From the NCBI GenBank assembly GCA_008931825.1, contig QXVZ01007295.1:1-39129 (forward strand): a stretch of 39,129 nt of DNA. The letters run 5' to 3'. The notes below the pieces were generated by a model that saw nothing but the letters and a program-made list of their open reading frames with translations, was not told the origin of the DNA and ran no database searches. Shown here one piece after another: positions 25,401-39,129 of the stretch; the stretch's first letter is position 1, and each line of letters begins with the position of its first letter. This DNA comes from Phallusia fumigata (taxonomy: Eukaryota > Chordata > Ascidiacea > Phlebobranchia > Ascidiidae). A program made the position numbers and the translations under genes.

Positions 25401-28400
25401 GCAAAATGTTACGCCTGCATGCTACACAGTGACCACAGCAGCTGCACCCTGCAAGTAACTTTTCATCACTGTGCAACATACTTTAATTATCTCAAACATT
25501 GCCGTTGCATTATGACAGTTTTGACACAAAAGTTGTTCAAATGAGAATATATGACCAAAAGCCAATTATTTATTTTAACTAATATTGCTATCATCCCGAA
25601 TTACAGAATTTTTGTAAGCTTGTGGGGTGAATACTTTATTTTTAAGCTTTTTNTGCGCATATAATCAGCAACAGCAACATATTGTTCCAGGGCAATGGGC
25701 CCAGATATTTCACCAATATCTATTATATGATTTGGGTTATTTAAGGCAGTTGGTAGTGAGTAAGTAGCATTTGTCAGGACTGTAAATGGTTTAGGTTAAT
25801 CTTTATGAAAAAAGACGAATTAAACCACAATAAGGGGCAAAAAAACATAGATATAGTGATGAAAAGACCACAATAAGACAGAAGAGGAGCTTTTATAAAG
25901 ATCTGTAAAGTTTCAATACATTTTTACAGGTCCAACTAAAATAGAAGCAAAAGGGAAACATGAAACAATTATTTGACTGAGTTTGCAACAGGTTTAGACA
26001 AAATGTCTGCCAAGGATAGAATGGTAATGTTTTTTTGAAATAAAACCCTTGCATACATTAACACAGACAATAATTATTCAATTCATTACCATGCAAAATG
26101 TTACGCCTGCATGCTACACAGTGACCACAGCAGCTGCACCCTGCAAGTAACTTTTCATCACTGTGCAACATACTTTAATTATCTAAATATTGCCGTTGCA
26201 TTATGACAGTTTCGACACAAAAGTTGTTCAAATGAGAATATATGACCAAAAGCCAATTATTTATTTCAACTAATATTGCTATCATCCCGAATTACAGAAT
26301 TTTTGTAAGCTTGTGGGGTGGATACTTTATTTTTAAGCTTTTTTCTACAATTTTTTGAGGCATTTGCACAAATTTGGCAAAAAAATACTTTCACTTGTTT
26401 AAAGGAAATATAAAATATACAGTTTTTAGTTGGTTTACAAAGATACAGTGCATATAAAATTGAATACGGCCAGTGGTGCCCTAAACCTTGATGTATATAC
26501 ATATATATCAAGACACATCAATAACATGCTGGCATATCAGTGTTACACACTTCTTAACAAACTTTTAAATGAATTTCTGTGAGGACACATTTTGTTAACG
26601 CCACAATGAAATCCAAGCAGGCATGCTCAAACAACTTACCAAGGGATTTTGTTCGTCTTATGCGCCTGTGCTTAACTAGCAAGGACAATTACAATATTTT
26701 GCTCTTTCATTAAACATTAAGTACAAACCACATATGCTAATACCCTTTAAATGTGTTACCTTCATGCAGTAATATGTATCCAATACAAATGCAAAAAAAC
26801 TTTAAAAAAATCTCAGCGTAATTATTTAACAATACATTTTTGCTATTTGATAAATTTCTTAGTTTAGTTACAAATAATTTGTGTGCCATATAAGTGATTC
26901 ATGTCAGAACAGCAGGGGCCACAAGCCAAGGCTCTAATCTTGTAAACAGTGTTTTATGACTCATGCCTAGTTTTTAGTTGCCAGACACACAAAAATCCAG
27001 ATAATGGACACTGACCTGAATCATCCTTTCGCCTTTTCCTATTAGCTGTATCCCTGTAACACAAATAATCTATTAAAGATAATGGGATCAAATGACCAGT
27101 ACTTCCCAGAAATTGGTGATCCACAGTTCTGCCCACTGGTAAACATATACTGTCACTTTAAGGAAACCAATGGTCAAATTACGGTGAATGGAACATTTGT
27201 TAAACAGTGTTAAATCTTATTGTTAAAACATAATATAGTAAAAAAATCATAATAAATGTAGTTTGAAAGGTAAGAGCTTAACATACCTAAATAAGGCAGC
27301 TTTAGACACCTAAGAATTAATTAACATTGGTGGCACAGATTATCGTTCAAGTTCAAAATTAGGCAGTAACCCCTTCTTCAACAACAGTTAAAAAACTATT
27401 GGATGAATTGGTGTTACCAGTCAAACAACTTGATTTCCATCAGGAAGTAATACTTACTCCTTTGGTGGATTAAGGTCCTCTGGCTTGCTTTCAAAGAAAT
27501 CCAGCACATTGTTGCTCTGGGAAATGTGTGTGGGCAATTGGATAAGTGCCTATGAAACAGAAAAATGATGGTGTATAAAGTCTAAGAGCCTAACAAATGG
27601 CACCCATAGGGTTAGAATATCAATACCATTAAATATTCATCACATAAAGATGCCCCACCACCTCACGAAAGTAAAATTAAATATAGATTAAGATGACTCA
27701 ACTAAGCAAAAATAAAAATCGAATCAATAAAGATCCAATTATAATGCATTGTAGATGTAAGTGAGTTACAGTGTTCTGCTTTATTTCTGGTTTCAAAAGA
27801 TGACATGCCATACCCGACAGTATTCATCAATTGGTTTCAGTCGTTTCATAGCAACCTCACGAATATGGCTTCTTCTGAATAGTACTTTCCCTGGCAAAAA
27901 TGGAATTGTTCTGGCTGAGGGATCTTTTAGCCCTCCTTCCAAAGGAAATGACTCCAGAAGAGAAATCTAAAGTTCAAAAAACAGATTAGTTTTGTTATGC
28001 TCACTTTTGTCAAGTGGTGATAAACAGCCTGACACAAAACCACTAGTCATGTATATATACCTGAAAGTCAAAAAATTTGCTGTATCTCCGAAATATAAGT
28101 GTGTTGCTTCCATCATCCCATGTCACTTGTATAACATACACCTAAAATTGGTTAAAAATCAACTTTTACAAAATGAAAAGGACCATACTACATATATAGT
28201 CAAAATCATTTTTGCCCAACTAACTATTGTTTCTGAATAATTCAGGAATACAAATGCTATAGATCACATTTTTTAGGTTGGCAAAAACGGGTGCCTTCGA
28301 ATGCTGCTGGTGCACTTGGTTCACTTGGTTCGCTTAGTCCGGCACTTGGTCTGTCGCAAAAAACTTCGAATGCTGCTGGTACCGCATTTAGATAGCGGAA

Positions 28401-28774
28401 AATGGGACAAAATTGTAAATACTGCAGGTTACGCGCAAGTAACCCATTTTGATGCGACGAAACACATAAATACTGCAGGTAACCTGGTTTGATGCCACGA
28501 TTACTATTTTTTCAATAATTTTTTATTTATCCCGACCCCCTGACCCCAAAAGCACTAACCGTGAACATAAATAGCAAACGTTTCGAGTTTTAGTGCACCA
28601 AGTGCCGGACCAAGCGAACCAAGTGAACCAAGTGCACCAGCAGCATTCAAAGGCACCGGGCAAAAACTGCTTCTGTTTGACTAAATTCAAAATTAAACCC
28701 ACGTAGTGCTTTGACGGATATCTTCTTTTTAATGTTTCAGTCACATTAGCATCAACAATTTTTCTGCGATTCAT
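22462..28774 (-). CDS. SH3PXD2: TKS4/TKS5-type PX and SH3 domain scaffold
   Basis: Adaptor that recruits to phosphoinositide membranes and organises podosomes and NADPH-oxidase/Src signalling. Eleven exons, 5' to 3' of the gene: 28703-28774, 28061-28141, 27814-27966, 27458-27549, 27016-27053, 24897-25028, 24689-24805, 24496-24613, 24090-24373, 23724-23935, 22462-23652. They join in frame to 829 aa. The PX domain covers residues 1-130, with [11 protein letters not shown] across the first splice, the phosphoinositide-binding [25 protein letters not shown] and [10 protein letters not shown]. Three SH3 domains follow: EQYVAVADY...[19 protein letters not shown]...[10 protein letters not shown] and PVYEYIAKA...[10 protein letters not shown]. 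The rest (about 390 aa) is a basic Pro-rich tail with many PPKRP/RPLPPLP-type SH3 ligands and no further SH3 domain. Vertebrate TKS4 and TKS5 have four and five SH3 domains. An extra partial exon copy at about 25654-25730 is an N-junction artefact. Confidence 0.93.
24962..26342. repeat. Two copies of a roughly 690-bp block around N at 25653
   Basis: 24962-25652 and 25654-26342 are near-identical, including the 5' part of the first SH3 exon of SH3PXD2 and its upstream intron. The upstream copy is broken at the N, so its exon fragment (about 25654-25721) lacks the rest of the exon and its donor. Differences are single-base changes and 1-bp indels. Confidence 0.9.
26343..27015. other. Long SH3PXD2 intron, no confident exon
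   Basis: Intron sequence on the minus-strand gene. A possible cryptic exon near 26638-26680 (minus; acceptor TTAAG, donor GTAAGT) does not keep the frame when inserted between its neighbours, so I did not use it. The rest is AT-rich with no recognisable element. Confidence 0.4.
28288..28660. repeat. Foldback element with about 63-bp inverted arms
   Basis: Left arm 28288-28350 and right arm 28597-28660 are reverse complements with about two or three mismatches. Each contains CACTTGGTTCACTTGGTTCG on one strand. The 246-bp interior carries two direct repeats beginning TAAATACTGCAGGT (28416-28460 and 28467-28500) and a third partial CGAATGCTGCTGGT (28367-28380). The element sits inside intron 1 of SH3PXD2. 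It is probably a foldback/MITE-type insertion. Transcribed as part of the intron, it could form a long hairpin. Confidence 0.7.
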
Positions 28775-29963
28775 AGTTGTAGTTGAATCAGACCACAAAA
28801 CAGCTTTGTAGCTGCAACAACTGAATGCAACAAGCAAAAGTGGACCTGCCCTCTGAAAAAAATACAGTGTGGCCAATCTGTTTAGCTATGAATTGTATAG
28901 CAAATTAAAAATACAACAAAAAACCAAGAACTGTTCAATTTAGACAGGGATTCAAAAAATGGTTTGTTAGAATTCCACTGGAAGTTAAGGTTTTTAATAT
29001 TTTCAACTGTGATGAACCAACAGTTAAGTTGGGTTCAGAATAACCACAACAGAAGCGTTGCAAACGCTTTGACAAATCTTGACAAAAAAACTGTATTAAT
29101 AATAAACAAAATAAAAACATACAGACTGTACATACTAAATTTTGCACACTCAAGCGCAAGCCATTGCTTTTAAATGAAACAAGCTACCAGAGTTGTAATC
29201 ACTCCAGACAAAACACTAAACTTGACTCGAGCCAAACCTAGCTGATTAAAGACTTGACTCAACTCAAGTCACGAATGGAACCAGATTTTAAACTGGTCTG
29301 CCTGAAACAAGTCGCACTAAGCTACATGTAGGCCTAGGGCAACAAGTTGATCAGATGGATCCTTAGTTTTGTATTTATGCCCTAATATTTAGCATGAGTC
29401 GTTGACACTGACAGTACAAAACATTAATTTCGACGAAAACAGGAAGATTGCTGTACGCAGCACGCATGACTGAACTTTGAAAAAGGCAGCTGTTCTTCGA
29501 GTAAAACTTCGTGTGATTATAACGTAACAAACATCAACTGTACGTGTTTTTAGGATTATTTTATTCGTTTACTCGGTTAAACGCAAAAAATGAAATGTTT
29601 GTAAATACTTGCAAAAGCTATGGTTAGTTTCATGAACTTCCCACATTAGGTGCGAAATAGAGGAACCTATTACTGTTTCTGCGATTGTCAGCATATTTCT
29701 TTTAAGTTGAGTTTTTGCAAAGGAAAAATACCAAACTAAAAACCAGCTACTATTTTTTATTCAACAATAGTTTCCAATAACATTGTTGTACAGTTGTGTT
29801 TTGTTTTGCATTGCCTATGTTGTATTGTGCAGATTTACTTTATGTGGACAATGTAAACATCCCATCTTGTATTTGCTGGCAAGTGACAAAGAGTTTAATG
29901 AGCAGCAGCAGAAATACATGCAATTTGGAATGTTTTACCACTTCTCTTCCTGTCTTGCGAGCA
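28775..29963. other. Divergent promoter region, SH3PXD2 / TPCN2
   Basis: About 1.2 kb between the two divergent start codons. It contains both promoters and 5' UTRs. No coding exon or RNA gene is recognised. A degenerate imperfect repeat of GACTTGACTC/ACTCAAGTC occurs at 29222-29275. Confidence 0.4.
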
Positions 29964-35547
<5,584 letters not shown>

Positions 35548-35701
35548 CCCAAAATCTTAGCCCCATGCATACACCCTGTTTTATTTTCACTGTGATTGGA
35601 TTCACTTTTATCCCATATACTTTTCGACACAGCAGCTGTCTTGATACCTAGTAGCAAAATGAGCACATTCTTTGCCAAAACCACTTTCCCTGTGATTGTG
35701 A

Positions 35702-35707
35702 AATAAA
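35702..35707 (+). terminator. Possible TPCN2 polyadenylation signal
   Basis: AATAAA about 155 bp after the TPCN2 stop. The rest of 35548-36064 holds 3' flank and GUF1 promoter with no other gene seen. Confidence 0.5.
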
Positions 35708-36064
35708 TTGTCATTCTCACAGCAAAATTGCCTGACATGCTGAATTGAAGTGTTTTATGGTGTTTACTTACTTTTGTGTTTTTTGTCATTTTTAAGGGTT
35801 TACATACAAATTTCTCATTACTGCGTGTTTTACACTTTTAAAACATTTGGAGAATTGTAATTCATGATCCTCAGTGATTTTAGCTGAAGTGTTACTTTTC
35901 AAACATACTGAATGTTTTAAATAAGTAGTGATTAAGGTATTGATGTGAACAAATTGGTTTAAGTTTTATGGATTTTTAATTTCAATTTTGCATTTTTACT
36001 GCCATGAGTGTTACATGACTCGAACATATCTGTACATTTCAGACTGGCTTTTTTATTTTTTAAA

Positions 36065-39004
36065 ATGTCAGTTAGGCTAAAGTCGTTCTACATCTGTAAA
36101 TCATGTTTTTTGAGAAACATTGGACAGAATCGCCTGGTTAGCACAAGTACTTTCCGGCTGTTCAAATCAAAAGTGAGTGACTTAGACCTCACAGTCTTCA
36201 CACCTGACAAAATACGAAACTTTGGGATAATTGCCCATGTGGACCATGGCAAAAGTACTCTTGCGGACCGATTGCTCGAAAGTAAAACCATTGACTTGCT
36301 TTTACTGCGAAATTATTTGATTAAATGTCAGATTTTGTTGTGTAGTTACTGGCACCATACCGAAATCGGAAGAAAATAAACAAATTATGGACAGTCTTCA
36401 GGTAGAGCGTGAACGTGGAATAACAGTTAAAGCACAAACTGCCTCAATCATATACAATCACAATGGAAATCCACACCTCTTGAATTTTGTTGACACCCCT
36501 GTAGGTTTAAACTGTGTTTGATACTTTAGCAAACTTATTAACTTTTGCTGTCTAAATATAGGGCCATGCTGACTTTTCTTATGAAGTTTCCCGATCATTG
36601 GCAGCATGCCAAGGAGTTTTACTTTTAGTTGATGCCACACAGGGAGTACAGGCCCAAACACTAGCAAACTTTTACCTTGCAATGGAGGTATTGTTGCCTG
36701 AAATACAAAAAGTTGGCATTCACTGAAAGGTTGTTTTTTTCCTCAGCATAATTTGAAAGTTATTCCAATTGTCAACAAGATTGATCTAAAAACTGCTAAC
36801 GTTGATCGTGTTCTGGTGGAAATGTCCAGTTTGTTTGGCATTGATTTTGAAGATGTTATTGCAGTTTCTGCTAAAGATGGCTCAAATGTTGAAGAAGTTT
36901 TAAAGGTAAATGGCTGAAGATTATTGTGCTTTCCAGCTGTGGCTGACAAGTTAATAAAACAATCTCGTTTTCCATACAAAAAAGAACATGAACTTGCACC
37001 TTACTTAGCTTTTACATGCCTTAGGTATTTGTCACTACATAGGGTTGCACACAAGGTGAAAATGTAGCGATCTTGTGAGTTTGAGCTAATTATTATGCAC
37101 GAGGAAGGTCATTGGCAAGGCATTAAAATTGTTTAGTGGGGAAGGGTTAATGTATAAAGTGGTGGTTATTTGGGTCTGGATCTCAACTAGATCACTATGT
37201 TGCTGTCAAGGAACAATATTATTGGAATAGTGCTTTTCTGCTTGTGCTGATTATTTCATAAAAAGCCAAGGAGAATAGGGACACTATGTGTAACAGTTCA
37301 ACAAACATATATTGGTTATAATGGTTAAATATGTTGGAAATTCCATGTTTGAAAATCACACCCTGTTTAAATGCAATCAAAAAGTGACTTTGTACTTGCA
37401 GGCAATTGTTTGCAAGTTGCCCTCCCCATTGCAAAGAGACCCTACATCTTTCAACTGCAGCAATGATCTGAAAGTGTTACTGTTTGACTCTCTATTTGAA
37501 ATGCACAGGGGTGTCACTGCATATGTTGCCATCATTGATGGAGTACTTCGAACTGGTGACACCATCACATCACAATTTTTATTAAATCGTGAACAAAAGG
37601 GCAAAAAAACATACACCGTGCAAGAGGTAGGAATCCTTCGTCCAGGGCGGGAAAAAACAAATGTATTATACCCAGGTTAATAAAACTTACTTGGTCAATT
37701 TAATGAATGCAGAGATTTAAACACTGTTAACCTTGCAGGTCAGGTCGGATATTTTATTTGCAACATGAAAAGCATATCAGAAGCACAAATTGGTGACACA
37801 TTGTTTCGTGAGAATTTTCCTGTAGAACCTTTACCAGGGTTCAANCAGGTCGGATATTTTATTTGCAACATGAAAAGCATATCAGAAGCACAAATTGGTG
37901 ACACATTGTTTCGTGAGAATTTTCCTGTAGAACCTTTACCAGGGTTCAAGAAAGCATTACCAGTTGTATATGCTGGTCTTTTTCCACCTCTTCCAGTGGA
38001 ATATGACTCGCTTCGCTCAGCAATTGATAAACTTATGCTCAATGATCGAAGTGTGACAATCAAACACACAGACAGTCCAGTTTTGGGTCAGTTTGTGAAT
38101 TATTTAAAAATGTGAATATTTTTTCAAGCCAACTATAAATTGTTCTCACAGAATCTGTCCCTCCAATAAGGTTCTGTTGCTAATTACTGCGGTAACTCAT
38201 TATGCTAATAACAGTAAAGCTGTGCTCACTTGTATTTTAGGATATTTAAATTCAGTCAATATTTCTTTAATCGTCATTTTATAGACTGACAATGCCCACA
38301 CTGGTAAAATATTCATCTTTTCTAAAAACGATTGTTGGTTTTTTGTGTCTAAAGCACTTTGCTGTTAATAATTTTGTTTTGTGCAAACTTGACTTTCGTC
38401 TTCGACACAAACTGTGTTTTACAATTATCTATGATGGTAATGATGTTTTCAGAACATTGCAAGCTAACATAATATGCCAACAAAACATTAACTGTCAGAT
38501 AGAATGTGGGTCCTGGACAAACCGACGTAAAATTTGTCAGATGTTGATTGGCATCAGATGCCAATTAATCTTTGGTCACTTTAAGTTTAACAGTGAAATT
38601 GTTTTCAATTTTTAACAGGAAGAGGCTTTCTGATTGGATATCTCGGCCTTTTGCACATGGACATTTTTAGGCAGAGATTAAGGCAGGAATTTCAAGCTGA
38701 TACAATAGTTACTGTACCTAATGTCACTTACAAAGGTAAACTTTAATTTGGGCTAAACATTCAAGGCATTTCGATTAAATTGTATTAACAATAATATTTG
38801 TTACACCTAAAACTTATACTTGACAATACAGCAATATTACAACCATCAAGAAAAAAGGGAATAAAAGAGGCCAAAGAGGTCCTAATCACAAAACCGTCAG
38901 AGTTTCCTGATGCTGCTGATGTGATACAATATTTACAGCCAATGGTCACTGTGACAATTGTGACACCGGTTCAATACAGCAAAGCTATCATGGATTTTTG
39001 CAAT
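36065..39004 (+). CDS. GUF1: Mitochondrial elongation factor 4 / GUF1 (3' end beyond window)
   Basis: LepA/EF4 family translational GTPase that promotes fidelity of mitochondrial protein synthesis by acting on stalled ribosomes. Exons: 36065-36281, 36346-36500, 36562-36687, 36747-36905, 37402-37675, 37739-38086 (contains a false internal duplication at the N), 38619-38735, 38832-39004. The N terminus [18 protein letters not shown] is Arg/Lys/Ser-rich and lacks acidic residues, as in a mitochondrial presequence. GTPase motifs: G1 [16 protein letters not shown], the LepA signature [18 protein letters not shown]3 [17 protein letters not shown]4 NKIDL and G5 [12 protein letters not shown]. Then the EF4 domains with [43 protein letters not shown] and [12 protein letters not shown]. 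The C-terminal LepA domain is outside the window. An upstream in-frame ATG at 36008 exists, but 36065 suits the presequence better. Confidence 0.95.
37741..37949. repeat. 104-bp duplication inside GUF1 exon 6 (N at 37845)
   Basis: 37741-37844 recurs, apparently unchanged, at 37846-37949. Read literally it would duplicate about 35 residues (from [10 protein letters not shown] to EPLPGF). Removing one copy restores an exon of 243 bp with correct phase and family-like protein, so the duplication is almost certainly an assembly product. Confidence 0.93.
38087..38618. other. GUF1 intron 6, no gene seen
   Basis: A 532-bp intron between the SPVLG and RGFLIGYLG segments. The open frame at 38292-38615 shows no recognisable protein. 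No repeat is noted. Confidence 0.5.
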
Positions 39005-39129
39005 GTCAGTTTAAGATCAGAATTTTTGTGTATTTTCTAATAATTTCATGTGTCTAGAATCAAATTATGTGTGTTTAGAATCAAACTGGTGAGCAAGTAT
39101 CCAACACCAACATTAGTGAAACACAGATA

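Noticed and set aside
26638..26680. Extra SH3PXD2 exon with [14 protein letters not shown] sequence
   Set aside because: Inserting it between 27016-27053 and 24897-25028 gives a stop or breaks the frame, whereas direct joining of those exons is in phase.
35548..36064. Operon-like arrangement of TPCN2 and GUF1
   Set aside because: The 517-bp gap, a poly(A) signal after TPCN2 and an independent start do not resemble the very short intercistronic spacing of trans-spliced operons.
38292..38615. 107-codon plus-strand open frame between GUF1 exons
   Set aside because: Lies wholly within an intron defined by in-phase GUF1 exons and resembles no protein family.

Overview
This is a eukaryotic, AT-rich window of small multi-exon genes with mostly short GT-AG introns (about 60-500 bp). 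Gene content is metazoan: an alpha-1,3-fucosyltransferase, a sperm/axonemal protein, dynein regulatory complex subunit DRC1, H-type ferritin, a TKS-type PX/SH3 scaffold, two-pore channel TPC2 and the mitochondrial GTPase GUF1. Compact genes, AT-rich intergenic DNA and high divergence between apparent haplotypes suggest an ascidian tunicate (Ciona-like). That species call is inference; the sequence does not prove it.

Layout: 0.9-2.0 kb, fucosyltransferase (+). 2.0-5.1 kb, gene-poor, with a tRNA-like/SINE element, a possible TATA promoter, a minisatellite and a palindromic element. 5.1-7.9 kb, a 433-residue SPATA48/SPMIP7-like protein (+), convergent with DRC1 (-) at 8.4-13.05 kb. 14.3-18.95 kb, an unrecognised multi-pass membrane protein (-). 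21.2-22.1 kb, ferritin (+), convergent with SH3PXD2/TKS (-) at 22.5-28.8 kb. 29.96-35.5 kb, TPCN2 (+). 36.07 kb to the window end, GUF1 (+, incomplete at its 3' side).

I followed exon phases by hand. DRC1 (16 exons, 714 aa), the SPMIP7-like gene (11 exons, 433 aa), ferritin (5 exons, 177 aa), SH3PXD2 (11 exons, 829 aa) and TPCN2 (13 exons, 799 aa) all close in frame. Boundaries are hand-read and may be off by a base.

The dominant oddity is technical. Seven single-N positions (4077, 15323, 16405, 25653, 31664, 33978, 37845) are each associated with a near-identical duplicated stretch, some containing whole or partial exons. They look like unmerged overlapping contig ends or alternative haplotypes, not biological duplications. 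They create false extra exons in the multi-pass gene, SH3PXD2, TPCN2 and GUF1. One junction also exposes a haplotype-specific insertion of at least about 640 bp in an intron.

There is no operon-like functional system. Two neighbouring genes (SPMIP7-like and DRC1) are both axonemal. The most interesting non-gene structures are a roughly 63-bp-arm foldback element in SH3PXD2 intron 1, the intronic insertion at 16.4-17.0 kb, and the GGTAC-rich palindromic elements. The multi-pass membrane protein is the gene most worth functional follow-up.
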